A DNA stretch of 10,703 bases from Firmicutes bacterium UBA6226 (lineage in GTDB: Bacteria; Bacillota_A; Clostridia; Peptostreptococcales; Acidaminobacteraceae): positions 1 to 10,703 of the forward strand of contig DJWQ01000009.1 in assembly GCA_002441045.1 (NCBI GenBank). Direction: 5' to 3'. This document shows positions 1 through 7,702 of the stretch, piece by piece (the stretch's first letter is position 1; the number at the start of each line of letters is the position of its first letter). The position numbers and the translations under genes were made by a program. Under the pieces are notes generated by a model, which was not told where the DNA came from, searched no databases, and saw only the letters and a program-made list of their open reading frames with translations.

Positions 1-710
1 GGTTGAACAATAATGGGTAAGTTGGTCAGATGCTTTAACTTTTCAACCAATGGTAGCATTTCTGCAATACCAAACGAACAGTTAAACCCTATTGCACTGA
101 CACCTAAGTCGCCCAAAGTCACTGCCATACTCTCTACATCTGTTCCAAAGAACGTTCTTCCCGTTGTTTCAAAGCTCATAGTGGTAACAAAAGGCAATTC
201 AGGTACTTCACCTAATGCAAGCACTGCACATCTCAATTCATAAAGATCAGTAAAGGTTTCCAGAATGGCTAAATCACATCCCAATGCCCATCCTTCAACT
301 GCTATATTTTTAAACGCATTGAAAGCCGTTTCATAGTCTAATTTCCCTAAAGGAAATAATAGTTCACCTAAAGGACCGATATCCAGCGCTACCTTAATTA
401 CTCTATCACTGCCACTTTCTTCTCTAAAAGCTTTGATCGCTTGATCCGCACATGACTTTGCAGCAGCTAAATAGGTTTTATAATTGTCATACCGGATTGG
501 ATTTACACCAAAAGTATTGATGGTTATAACTTCCGCACCCGCTATAAGATGATTTTTATGGATATCAATCACCCAACTTGGATTTTGAACCGATTGAAGC
601 TCAGAGCCTTCGCCGAGTTTCATCCCCTTTTCAATTAAAGCAGAGCCCATTGCACCATCAAAAACACGTGTTTTCTCTCTCAACCAGTTATTAAAGCTAA
701 TCTTAGACAT
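1..710 (-). CDS. metH: Cobalamin-dependent methionine synthase, N-terminal homocysteine-binding domain (partial)
   Basis: Transfers the methyl group of 5-methyl-tetrahydrofolate to homocysteine via cobalamin. Only the first 236 codons are in the window; the 3' part runs off the left edge. The visible part is the homocysteine S-methyltransferase barrel: DGAMGSAL at residues 18-25, NTFG near 65-68, and GFNCS at 208-212, where Cys211 corresponds to the first zinc-ligand cysteine of MetH. The later Cys-Cys pair and the folate, cobalamin-binding and any further domains lie outside. The ATG at 710 has AGGAGGACAA just upstream and overlaps the end of the preceding gene by 8 bases, so the two are probably translationally coupled. 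It is last of the visible lysC-metF-activator-metH operon under the SAM riboswitch. A separate reactivation protein upstream suggests this MetH lacks its own C-terminal activation domain. A cobalamin-independent BHMT-like enzyme is less likely given that neighbour. Confidence 0.9.
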   Translation of the reverse strand, partial: MSKISFNNWLREKTRVFDGAMGSALIEKGMKLGEGSELQSVQNPSWVIDIHKNHLIAGAEVITINTFGVNPIRYDNYKTYLAAAKSCADQAIKAFREESGSDRVIKVALDIGPLGELLFPLGKLDYETAFNAFKNIAVEGWALGCDLAILETFTDLYELRCAVLALGEVPELPFVTTMSFETTGRTFFGTDVESMAVTLGDLGVSAIGFNCSFGIAEMLPLVEKLKHLTNLPIIVQ

Positions 711-1419
711 TTGTCCTCCTATAAGCGCATTTTATTAGTTTACAATCTTTACAATTCGTTCCACAAGTACGAATTTCTGACTGAAAAGGTCTATGAGAAA
801 GACCAATGATGAAAGTAATCGATTTTTCAGGTAGCATCTGATATTGGTCAGTTAGATAAACACCAATTCTTTTTCTCATTTCAAGTAAGTTGGATATACT
901 TTCTTGTGTCGTTAAAGCTAAATCACCATATCCTGGGCTATATCGCTGAGAGGTATAAAGTGATTCAAGATCCAATTCACCTAAAAGTTCATTTTGAAGA
1001 TAATCAGCGTAGGCGTCTGCAATCACAGAAGCACATGCATTTAGAACGATCCCTTCAGAAGGTTTAATTAGCATTTTTTTTTCTATCAGCTTTGTTATCT
1101 CTGTGCCCAATGTGAGTGCGCCAAGAACAACCTCATGCGCACCCTCCATAAAATGAAACAGATCATTCGACTGGATCAAACCGACACATTGGTTTGAATG
1201 GTCTGAAAGTTCGAGTATACCTTCCTGCCCTTTTATCTTAAATCGTCTCGTAACACTTTTAGGCGAAATCACATTAAAACACTCACTCAATTGGCTGTCA
1301 ATCAGAGCAAGTATCTGATCATTCACTTCCTCTGAAAAGATTTGATTCACTTGTCTATTGCCACCCTTTAAATATCTCAATATTTCATTTTTTGAGACAT
1401 AAGACTCTAAAAAATGCAT
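703..1419 (-). CDS. Stand-alone methionine synthase reactivation (MetH activation-domain) protein
   Basis: A 238-residue protein resembling the C-terminal SAM-binding activation domain of MetH, encoded separately as known for Thermotoga maritima TM0269 and many clostridia. The family restores cob(II)alamin to methylcobalamin by reductive methylation with SAM. The key motif is RYSPGYGDL at residues 159-167, matching the SAM-binding RxxxGY core of MetH. An alanine-rich helix (about 127-139) precedes it, as in the family. The C-terminus carries Cys219, Cys223, Cys226 and Cys231 (C-x3-C-x2-C-x4-C), which could bind a metal or Fe-S cluster; that is inference. The ATG at 1419 follows AAGGAG at normal spacing. 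It sits 30 bases after metF and overlaps metH by 8 bases, which supports a role as a MetH partner. Confidence 0.85.
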   Translation of the reverse strand: MHFLESYVSKNEILRYLKGGNRQVNQIFSEEVNDQILALIDSQLSECFNVISPKSVTRRFKIKGQEGILELSDHSNQCVGLIQSNDLFHFMEGAHEVVLGALTLGTEITKLIEKKMLIKPSEGIVLNACASVIADAYADYLQNELLGELDLESLYTSQRYSPGYGDLALTTQESISNLLEMRKRIGVYLTDQYQMLPEKSITFIIGLSHRPFQSEIRTCGTNCKDCKLIKCAYRRTNV

Positions 1420-1449
1420 GCTTACTCCTTACCTTAAAATACTAACGCC

Positions 1450-2319
1450 TTATCTCAAAGTCGTTAATATTCCTGACAGATTATCCAAAATTCGTTTCGC
1501 TACATAGGGTTTATTCATAACATATAGGTGAATACCATCCACACCTGAACTGAGCAAATCGACGATTTGTTCGCAAGCATACATGATGCCAGCATCTTGA
1601 AGCGCTGCTGGTTTATCCTCGTACCGATTCAGTATCTTCTTGAATTTTTCAGGTAGATGAGCACCGCTGATGGCAACCATTCGCTCAATTTGCTTTTTAT
1701 TCAGTACTGGCATGATGCCCACAGTTATAGGGATATTGATATCGAGGCTTCTTACTTCATCTTTAAACTCATAAAATTTCTCGTTGTCAAAAAACATCTG
1801 AGTCACTAAAAAGTCCACCCCTTGATCCACCTTTTGCTTTAAATGAATTAGATCAGTGGTTTTACTTCTAGACTCTACATGACTTTCAGGATAACAGGCA
1901 GCGCCTACACCAAACGATCCATTTTGTTTGATAAAATGGACTAAGTCGCCAGCGTATTTGAAGTCTCTTACGATAGGATTTTCAGGCAAATCACCTCTTA
2001 ATGCCAGCACATTTTCAATTTGATTTTCCTCAAAAACAGATAGGATTCGCTTGATGTCTTCTTTTGTTGCCCCCACACTCGTCAGATGCGCGAGTGCTTC
2101 TATGCCATACTCTTTTTTAATTCTAGATGCGAGTTCAAGTGTATCATTGTTTCTCTCGCTGCCCGCTGCGCCATATGTGACACTTATGTAGTCAGGCTTT
2201 AGTAATGCAAGAGCATCTATTGTCTGCAGCACAGTTTGGAAATCTCCGTCTCTTTTAGGTGGAAAAATCTCAAATGAAATCGCTGGTTTGCCGCTTGTAA
2301 ATAGGTTATCAATTTTCAT
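1450..2319 (-). CDS. metF: Methylenetetrahydrofolate reductase
   Basis: Reduces 5,10-methylene-tetrahydrofolate to 5-methyl-tetrahydrofolate, the methyl donor for MetH; cytosolic FAD-dependent TIM barrel. The length of 289 residues matches bacterial MetF. SFEIFPPK (15-22) holds the catalytic Glu17 (E. coli Glu28), SVTYGA (46-51) is typical, Asp110 in LALRGD matches E. coli Asp120, and Gln174 in TQMFFD matches E. coli Gln183. The start is ATG at 2319, behind a modest AGGCAGG. It lies 28 bases after lysC and 30 bases before the MetH activator, inside the SAM-riboswitch operon. No fused MetV-like or C-terminal regulatory domain is present. The physiological electron donor cannot be read from the sequence. 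Confidence 0.95.
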   Translation of the reverse strand: MKIDNLFTSGKPAISFEIFPPKRDGDFQTVLQTIDALALLKPDYISVTYGAAGSERNNDTLELASRIKKEYGIEALAHLTSVGATKEDIKRILSVFEENQIENVLALRGDLPENPIVRDFKYAGDLVHFIKQNGSFGVGAACYPESHVESRSKTTDLIHLKQKVDQGVDFLVTQMFFDNEKFYEFKDEVRSLDINIPITVGIMPVLNKKQIERMVAISGAHLPEKFKKILNRYEDKPAALQDAGIMYACEQIVDLLSSGVDGIHLYVMNKPYVAKRILDNLSGILTTLR

Positions 2320-2347
2320 AAAGCCTGCCTTTCTGTCTTAACGTATT

Positions 2348-2818
2348 TTATAGTTCAAATTCATTGTGAATTGCCATTACCGCCTTTGAATAATCCTCTT
2401 GAGGGATGACACACGTGATATTGATATCTGAAGTAGAAACCATATCGATGGCTACACCATTTTGCGCTAAACATCCAAAGACTCTGGAAGCAACACCTGG
2501 AGTTGACTTCATACCAACACCAATGATACATACTTTAGCGACCTGTTCATTACCATATACGTCATCAGCTTTTAGTTCTTTACCAAGTCTTTTTGAAAGC
2601 GTCAAAGCGCGGTCATATTCTTCTTGCGAAACTGTAAATGAAATCGTAATCCCCTCTTTGTTGATGTAGTTTTGTGTGATAACGTCAACATTGATATTGG
2701 CATCTGAAATCGTCTTAAAGATGTAAGCGATATTATTCGCTGTATTTTCAATATTTGCGATGGTTATTTTTGCATTGTTTGTGGTATGTGCAACGCCACG
2801 CACTAGAACCTCTTCCAT
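2348..2818 (-). CDS. lysC: Aspartate kinase beta (regulatory) subunit from an internal in-frame start
   Basis: Inside lysC, the ATG for Met247 is preceded by a perfect AGGAGG five bases upstream (plus-strand positions 2824-2829). Initiation here would give a 156-residue product containing both ACT domains and no kinase domain. Bacillus aspartokinase II is known to be made as alpha2-beta2, with beta translated from an in-phase internal start at nearly the same residue. The AGGAGG arises from Glu-Glu codons, so chance is possible, but position, spacing and domain boundary all agree. No expression data are available here. Confidence 0.6.
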   Translation of the reverse strand: MEEVLVRGVAHTTNNAKITIANIENTANNIAYIFKTISDANINVDVITQNYINKEGITISFTVSQEEYDRALTLSKRLGKELKADDVYGNEQVAKVCIIGVGMKSTPGVASRVFGCLAQNGVAIDMVSTSDINITCVIPQEDYSKAVMAIHNEFEL

Positions 2819-3556
2819 TTTTTCCTCCTCGTCGGTGACATATGTGCCTATGGTATCTGTAAATGATGAACGCAAGTGAATCGGTATATTGTTTTTAGCC
2901 GCAAGCTCAACACTTCTAAGGTGTAGCACTTTTGCTCCTGAGCCTGCCATTTCAAGCATTTCATCAAAAGTAATATAATCAATTTTATGTGCATTTGGTA
3001 CAATCCTAGGATCAGCAGTATAAATCCCATCAACGTCTGTATAAATTTCCACTTCATCTGCATCTAGCGCTACGCCGATTGCCACTGCAGAAGTATCGGA
3101 ACCACCTCTCCCAAGTGTCGTAATCTCAAGGTCTTTTGTAACCCCTTGGAAGCCTGCTATGATAACAACTTTACCTTCCGAAAGTGCACGGTTGATCTTT
3201 GAAGTGTCAATTTCTTCTATCTTAGCTTTGTTGTGATTTTTATCTGTATAAATGCCAACTTGAGCACTTGTAAACGATATTGCGTCCTCACCCAACGCCT
3301 TAATTGCCATTGCTAAAAGAGAGATGGAAATTTGCTCACCTGTCGCCAAGATCATATCGAGTTCTCTTCCTGAAGGCTTATCCGTGATTTCTTTCGCTCG
3401 GTTCACCAGTTGATCGGTCATGCCTGCTGGTGCAGAGACGACAACGACGACATCATGACCCTTTCGTTTGGTTCCAACCACCTTTTCTGCTACGTTTTTA
3501 ACACACTCTGAATTTGCCATGGATGTACCACCATATTTTTGTACAATGATGCTCAC
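2348..3556 (-). CDS. lysC: Aspartate kinase (monofunctional, two ACT domains)
   Basis: Phosphorylates aspartate, the first step towards lysine, threonine and methionine. The 402 residues match the B. subtilis LysC (aspartokinase II) architecture. The N-terminal kinase domain has KYGGTS (7-12), LGRGGSDTSA (148-157) and TDVDGIYTADPR (173-184). Two ACT domains follow, at roughly 264-325 and 341-400. No homoserine dehydrogenase domain is attached. The start is GTG at 3556, with AAGGAGG seven bases upstream; no ATG lies at a suitable distance. It is the first gene behind the SAM-I riboswitch and heads metF and metH genes, so this isozyme is probably dedicated to methionine and controlled by SAM at transcription. 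Allosteric inhibitor specificity cannot be read off. An in-frame internal start at 2818 is described separately. Confidence 0.95.
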   Translation of the reverse strand: MSIIVQKYGGTSMANSECVKNVAEKVVGTKRKGHDVVVVVSAPAGMTDQLVNRAKEITDKPSGRELDMILATGEQISISLLAMAIKALGEDAISFTSAQVGIYTDKNHNKAKIEEIDTSKINRALSEGKVVIIAGFQGVTKDLEITTLGRGGSDTSAVAIGVALDADEVEIYTDVDGIYTADPRIVPNAHKIDYITFDEMLEMAGSGAKVLHLRSVELAAKNNIPIHLRSSFTDTIGTYVTDEEEKMEEVLVRGVAHTTNNAKITIANIENTANNIAYIFKTISDANINVDVITQNYINKEGITISFTVSQEEYDRALTLSKRLGKELKADDVYGNEQVAKVCIIGVGMKSTPGVASRVFGCLAQNGVAIDMVSTSDINITCVIPQEDYSKAVMAIHNEFEL

Positions 3557-3591
3557 GAAAATCCTCCTTTCATCGATTTAATCTGAAAATT

Positions 3592-3620
3592 AAAAAAGTC
3601 GCTTTCACATTGAAAGCGAC
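3592..3620 (-). terminator. Rho-independent terminator of the SAM riboswitch
   Basis: Read on the minus strand: GTCGCTTTC, a five-base loop, GAAAGCGAC, then TTTTTT. The arms are 3620-3612 and 3606-3598, a perfect 9-bp stem. It lies between the aptamer and the lysC ribosome site, the expected place for the S-box expression platform. A competing antiterminator is possible: minus-strand GAGAGTG (3643-3637) can pair with CGCTTTC (3618-3612) of the 5' arm, 7 bp including two G-U pairs, touching the 3' strand of P1. Confidence 0.93.
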
Positions 3621-3642
3621 AGAATTAAAGTGTTTCCACTCT

Positions 3643-3748
3643 CTTATCTCTCATTTCTTTGCGAAATGCAGGAATTGGCACCACGCATCGAATGGGATGC
3701 AGGTTGCTGGGCGTCGTCGAGCCTAGTCTCTCGGCCTCTCTGGATAAG
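3643..3748 (-). promoter_or_regulatory. SAM-I (S-box) riboswitch aptamer
   Basis: On the minus strand the S-box consensus is easy to follow. The P1 strands are CTTATC (3748-3743) and GATAAG (3648-3643). Between them lie AGAGAGG, a kink-turn region with GACGACGCCC, the invariant GCAACC, a P3 hairpin with GCATC/GATGC arms, and GGTGCCAATTCCTGC followed by a P4-like hairpin. This class binds S-adenosylmethionine and, when bound, favours the downstream terminator, shutting off methionine genes. It controls lysC and, by operon structure, metF, the MetH activator and metH. The P1 core of six pairs is rather short, with a C-A mismatch just outside it. Confidence 0.95.
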
Positions 3749-3794
3749 GGGATATACAGTTGTCTTGCGAACGAATCCGCATGATGATGTGAAA

Positions 3795-3822
3795 ATATTA
3801 ATTAATAGTGATATTAACACAA
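3795..3822 (-). promoter_or_regulatory. Candidate sigma-A promoter of the lysC-met operon
   Basis: On the minus strand TTGTGT (3822-3817) and TAATAT (3800-3795) are separated by 16 bases. Both are partial matches to TTGACA/TATAAT. A start near 3788 would leave about 40 bases before riboswitch P1. This AT-rich block is the only good candidate between the exporter gene and the riboswitch. No clear terminator follows the exporter gene at 3878, so read-through into the riboswitch is also possible. Confidence 0.4.
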
Positions 3823-3877
3823 TTCATCAGCGCATTCAAGAGTAATTATTCATTTATTTTGTATTTTTTCTCGCACA

Positions 3878-5755
3878 TTACGCTGTTCTTAGACCTTCTT
3901 TTTTACTTTTAGGGGTCTTCTCAGGCGTGACATCTTGCTTGTTTAAGATTGCTTGTTCTCCCTCTTCGATAAACTGATTCGAATAGAGTTCATAATAGTG
4001 ACCCTTTCTTGCCATTAATTCATGATGGTTTCCTTTTTCAATAATCTGTCCTTTTTCGATTACCAAAATTAGATCCGCATTACGAATGGTCGATAGTCTG
4101 TGTGCGACGATAAAGCTGGTTCTATTCTCAAGCACTTTGTCAATAGCATGTTGAATTTTTGCCTCTGTTTCTGTATCGATAGAAGAGGTGGCTTCATCTA
4201 AGAAGAACAACCTCGGTTTTGAGATAATCGCTCTCGCAAATGAAATGAGTTGCTTTTCACCTGTCGAAAGCATACCGCCGCCTTCTCCGACCTCAGTATC
4301 ATACCCTTTTTCGAGTTTTGAGATAAACTCGTGTGCATTAACAGTTTTTGCAGCTTCAATTATTTCTTCCTCTGTTGCATCCAGTTTACCATATCGAATG
4401 TTTTCTTTTATGGTACCACTGAATAAATGTGGCGATTGAAGTACATAACCGATGTTTGCATGTAACCAGTTTTGTGATCTCTCTTTGTAATCGACACCGT
4501 CGATCAAAATTTTACCACCTGTAGGTTCGTAAAAACGACATGCTAGATTGACAATTGTACTTTTACCTGAGCCGGTTTCACCAACTAGTGCAACAGTTTG
4601 ACCTTTTTTCACCTCTAGGTTGAAATCTTTAAGAATATACTCACCTTCTTTGTAATAGAAGTCAATGTGTTCAAAAGTAACATCGCCATGAATAGATTCC
4701 CAATTTTCTCTTTTTTGGTGATAATGATCACCGTACTTGCTAAGTACTGATTCACTTTCCACGATTTCTTCTTTTTCGTTGATAAGCGACATAACGCGCT
4801 CTGCAGCTGCTTGTGCACTGATCATCTCAGTGTAAATTCTCGCAAGTTCAAGCACTGGATCAAAGAACATTCTCGCATAAGTTATGAACAATACCAGCTT
4901 GCCATATGTTATTAAACTTCCCGCAAGGTAGATGCTACCAAAATAAAGGGTTAAAGCCATACCTATTGCAGAGATAAAGAGCGCTAATGGTAGATACCCT
5001 GCCGAAAGTACGCCTGCTCTGACAGAGGTTTTCTTCATGTCAAAGGTCACCTCACCGAATTCTTCACGGTTAAGCTCTTCACGTACTAATGTTTTCGTCG
5101 TTCTTGCTCCGACGATACCGTCATTGAACAATCCAGTAATCTTCGAGTTAATCTTTCTTACATTTCTGAAAGAGACCAACATTTTCTTTTCAAAGAAAAC
5201 ACTGATGACTGCTAGTAATGGTACTGTTACCAATGTAACAAGAGCTAATTTCCAGTTAGAGAGCAACATGACGACAGCGATACCAAACATCATGGTGAGT
5301 CCCCACACGAGGTCAACTACACCCCATGCTATGGTCTCTGAAATCTTAGAAGCATCTGATGTCGTTCTTGCGATCATCCAACCGATCGCATTTTTATCAT
5401 AATAGCTAAATGATAGTTTTTGTAGCTTTTCAAAGCTATCTTTACGCATTTTATAAAGCAATCCCATTTCTATCTTTCCAGCTCTTCTAATGAACAGAAA
5501 GACGATCAATGCAAGTCCAATAGCAAGTAGACCATAAAAAAGTCCAACCATACCAAGTCCGTCAAGGTTTCTTGGTTCAACAAAATGATCTATTGCATAT
5601 TGTGTTAACAGCGGAAATGTGATGTCTATTGATGCGAGTCCGATCATGAAAAAACAGAGAATTAGAAAATCCCTTTTAAAGTTTTTAAAGTAGAGGATTA
5701 ACTCTTTCCATATTGTTTTATCATATTTGAGTTTCATTTCTTTTTGATTTTCCAC
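3878..5755 (-). CDS. Heterodimeric ABC exporter, catalytic-site subunit (BmrD/LmrD/TM288-like)
   Basis: A 625-residue half-transporter fusing a six-helix exporter domain (about 28-320) to an ATPase domain (about 357-590). Walker A is GETGSGKST (392-400), the Q-loop Gln is 440, Walker B LFFLD (516-520) is followed by the catalytic Glu521, and the switch His is 552. The signature is LSTGE (496-500) instead of LSGGQ. Intact Glu plus an altered signature is the pattern of the B subunit of asymmetric exporters such as BmrCD and TM287/288. The C-terminus has a charged extension (about 592-625) rich in Glu and Lys. The start is GTG at 5755, because AGGAGG lies six bases upstream; the next ATG, six codons on, lacks such a site. 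It follows its partner gene by 33 bases. Drug or peptide export is likely; the substrate is not deducible. Confidence 0.93.
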   Translation of the reverse strand: MENQKEMKLKYDKTIWKELILYFKNFKRDFLILCFFMIGLASIDITFPLLTQYAIDHFVEPRNLDGLGMVGLFYGLLAIGLALIVFLFIRRAGKIEMGLLYKMRKDSFEKLQKLSFSYYDKNAIGWMIARTTSDASKISETIAWGVVDLVWGLTMMFGIAVVMLLSNWKLALVTLVTVPLLAVISVFFEKKMLVSFRNVRKINSKITGLFNDGIVGARTTKTLVREELNREEFGEVTFDMKKTSVRAGVLSAGYLPLALFISAIGMALTLYFGSIYLAGSLITYGKLVLFITYARMFFDPVLELARIYTEMISAQAAAERVMSLINEKEEIVESESVLSKYGDHYHQKRENWESIHGDVTFEHIDFYYKEGEYILKDFNLEVKKGQTVALVGETGSGKSTIVNLACRFYEPTGGKILIDGVDYKERSQNWLHANIGYVLQSPHLFSGTIKENIRYGKLDATEEEIIEAAKTVNAHEFISKLEKGYDTEVGEGGGMLSTGEKQLISFARAIISKPRLFFLDEATSSIDTETEAKIQHAIDKVLENRTSFIVAHRLSTIRNADLILVIEKGQIIEKGNHHELMARKGHYYELYSNQFIEEGEQAILNKQDVTPEKTPKSKKEGLRTA

Positions 5756-5788
5756 TTGAATCCTCCTACGATTTAGGCCAAACAGTTA

Positions 5789-7531
5789 TTAGACAACCAT
5801 TTGTTGTAAATCCCAAATCCTTTTGTATAACCCATCTGTATGAATGAGTGTTTGATGTGTGCCTTCTTGTATGATTTCACCCTCATCAAGTACGATAATA
5901 TAATCCGCTTCTGCTAAGGTCGCAATTCTATGACTGATAATCAGTGTTGTAATGTCCTTGCTTCTTTGCTTAAGTGCACGCCTAATTTTCATATCTGTCT
6001 CTGTATCCACTGCACTGAGTGAATCGTCAAATATTAAAATGCGTTTTGTTTCATCTATGATGGTTCTGGAAATAGCCACACGCTGTTTCTGACCACCTGA
6101 AAGTGAAACTCCTTTTTCACCGATTACTGTATCATACCCTTCCTTGAAGGTGATAATATTATCATGGATGGAAGCGATTTTAGCCGCCTCTTCAATTTCT
6201 GGTGTTTCATATGCTTTGCTGATAATACCGATATTTTCTTTAACCGTTTTTGCATATAAATAAGGTTCTTGTAAGACTAAGCCGATTTTTCTTCGAATCC
6301 ACTGCTTTTTTATAGATGCGAGTTCATAATCATCAATCTTTATACTGCCTTCATAATCATAAAGTCTTTGAAGTAAGTGCACCAAGGTTGATTTACCAGA
6401 ACCAGTCGATCCCAAAATCCCCAGCGTCTTGCCTGACTCGAGTTTAAAATTGATGTTTTTAAGTGCCTCTTTTCCATCTGGATAAGAGAAATTTACATTC
6501 TCAAACGTAATTGAACCTTTAATTTCAGGCGCGATTTCTTCTGGTAATTCCACTTCAATTTCTTCATGCAAAATTTCTTCAACCCTTGTAATTGCAACAG
6601 TTGTTTTACCAAGTTCACTCAGTAATCGACCGGACTGCTTAACTGGCCAAAGTAGCATTGACTCGTAAGTAATAAAAGCGATTAACGTACCAATCGTTAT
6701 ATCACCTGTGATTACCATTTGAGCACCGACCACTAGAACAACACCACTTTGAAACAGTGTGATCAGGTCGGATGACGACCAGAACATTGCTAAAATTTCT
6801 ATCAAACGATAGGTTGTCTTTCTATAGTCTTCATTAACCGTTTCAAACTTATCAATTTCGTAATTCTCGCGACCAAAAGCTCTCACGACACGAACACCTG
6901 AAAGATTTTCCTGTAATACAGTCGTTAATTTACCTTCAGCTTCATCTGATTTTTTAAACGTCTTTTGAACTTTTGTGAAAAAGACATATGAAAAGATAAA
7001 AAGTACTGGAATAAGTGCTACTGCATAAAGTGTTAACCTTAAGTTCAACGAAAGCATGACGCCTATGGATAAAAAGATCATAAATACAATACGAGCAAGA
7101 TCAACGATCTGAACCCCTAAAAATCTTCTTATGGTTTCAACATCTGATGTACAACGCTGTATCATATCTCCAGTTTCTTTCTTAGTATGATGCTCATAAG
7201 TCATATATTGAATTTGCTTGTATAGAGAATTCCTCATATTTTGAGCGATGTTTTCAGCTGCAAAGCTTGAAAGCCATCCTTTGAAAAATAGAAAAATACC
7301 TCTTATCAAATTGATTGCAACGATGATCCAAACAACTGCAAGTAAGTTCTTTCCAAACCAATCCATCAGGAACTGTAAGTTTCCTGCGGGAACATCTCCT
7401 ACTATAGAATCCACAGCATATTTGATGAGGATTGGCGTTGCCAATTGCATGACTGTTGCGACGACGATTGAAAAGATGGCTGCTGCAAATGCAAGCCTAT
7501 ACCCTTTCAAATACTTAAATATGTTTTTCAT
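5789..7531 (-). CDS. Heterodimeric ABC exporter, degenerate-site subunit (BmrC/LmrC/TM287-like)
   Basis: A 580-residue half-transporter with a membrane domain (about 12-310) and an ATPase domain (about 341-570). Walker A is GSTGSGKST (374-382), the Q-loop Gln is 421, the signature is a canonical LSGGQ (477-481), and the H-loop His is 534. Walker B ILIFD (498-502) is followed by Asp503 where a catalytic Glu normally stands, so its own ATP site is expected to hydrolyse poorly. In the head-to-tail dimer that site pairs with the LSTGE signature of the partner subunit, so both deviations fall in the same composite site; the other site is complete. The ATG at 7531 follows AAGGAGG. It is the first gene after a long leader with a small ORF and terminators, suggesting induced expression as for BmrCD of B. 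subtilis. Confidence 0.93.
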   Translation of the reverse strand: MKNIFKYLKGYRLAFAAAIFSIVVATVMQLATPILIKYAVDSIVGDVPAGNLQFLMDWFGKNLLAVVWIIVAINLIRGIFLFFKGWLSSFAAENIAQNMRNSLYKQIQYMTYEHHTKKETGDMIQRCTSDVETIRRFLGVQIVDLARIVFMIFLSIGVMLSLNLRLTLYAVALIPVLFIFSYVFFTKVQKTFKKSDEAEGKLTTVLQENLSGVRVVRAFGRENYEIDKFETVNEDYRKTTYRLIEILAMFWSSSDLITLFQSGVVLVVGAQMVITGDITIGTLIAFITYESMLLWPVKQSGRLLSELGKTTVAITRVEEILHEEIEVELPEEIAPEIKGSITFENVNFSYPDGKEALKNINFKLESGKTLGILGSTGSGKSTLVHLLQRLYDYEGSIKIDDYELASIKKQWIRRKIGLVLQEPYLYAKTVKENIGIISKAYETPEIEEAAKIASIHDNIITFKEGYDTVIGEKGVSLSGGQKQRVAISRTIIDETKRILIFDDSLSAVDTETDMKIRRALKQRSKDITTLIISHRIATLAEADYIIVLDEGEIIQEGTHQTLIHTDGLYKRIWDLQQMVV

Positions 7532-7603
7532 TTCTACCTCCTTGTGTCTCTGTGGCTCAATACCTGTAAATTAAAATATTCGGACATCGAGTCCTCATAT
7601 TTT

Positions 7604-7623
7604 GCCACAACTTAGATTGTGGC
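7604..7623 (-). promoter_or_regulatory. Leader hairpin without T-tract (GCCACAA/TTGTGGC)
   Basis: On the minus strand GCCACAA (7623-7617), a six-base loop and TTGTGGC (7610-7604) form a perfect 7-bp stem. It is followed by AAAATATG, not by T residues, so it is not a terminator. Its 3' arm could instead pair with GCCACAG (7556-7550), just upstream of the exporter ribosome site, or with CCACAG of the first terminator. It may therefore be a switching element of the leader; this is inference from base complementarity. Confidence 0.5.
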
Positions 7624-7628
7624 TAATT

Positions 7629-7655
7629 AAAAAAAACCACGATAATCGTGGTTTT
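7629..7655 (-). terminator. Second leader terminator upstream of the exporter genes
   Basis: On the minus strand AAAACCACGA and TCGTGGTTTT flank a three-base loop (7655-7633). The stem is perfect, its outer pairs are A-T, and a run of eight T follows the GG. It is a strong intrinsic terminator placed about 100 bases before the exporter start codon, which makes sense only if it is conditional. On the plus strand the tail is weaker (TTTT followed by ATAAA). Confidence 0.85.
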
Positions 7656-7702
7656 ATAAAGGTGGACGTTAGATCCCTATAAAGAGATCCCCCTAAATTT
7701 AC

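Noticed and set aside
13..243. Plus-strand open frame of 76 codons.
   Set aside because: It is antisense to metH, whose homocysteine-binding motifs are clear on the minus strand; there is no ribosome site or recognisable product.
3630..3845. Plus-strand open frame of 71 codons between lysC and the exporter.
   Set aside because: It runs across the SAM riboswitch, whose conserved structure on the minus strand explains the sequence.
5037..5402. Plus-strand open frame of 121 codons, and other antisense frames within the exporter genes.
   Set aside because: They mirror conserved exporter coding sequence and lack ribosome sites; they are shadows.
7564..7603. A 13-codon frame after the third leader hairpin (minus strand, MRTRCPNILIYRY).
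   Set aside because: No Shine-Dalgarno sequence precedes its ATG; such a short frame is expected by chance.
7672..7693. Direct repeat AGATCCC spaced by eight bases, with GATC self-complementarity.
   Set aside because: The repeat is only seven bases, and the self-complementary core is just GATC; too little to call a site.
7660..7700. Possible T-box element, because GGTGGAC on the plus strand and the terminator resemble parts of one.
   Set aside because: No AGGGTGGNACCGCG box on either strand and no Stem I or specifier features; the match is only GGTGG.
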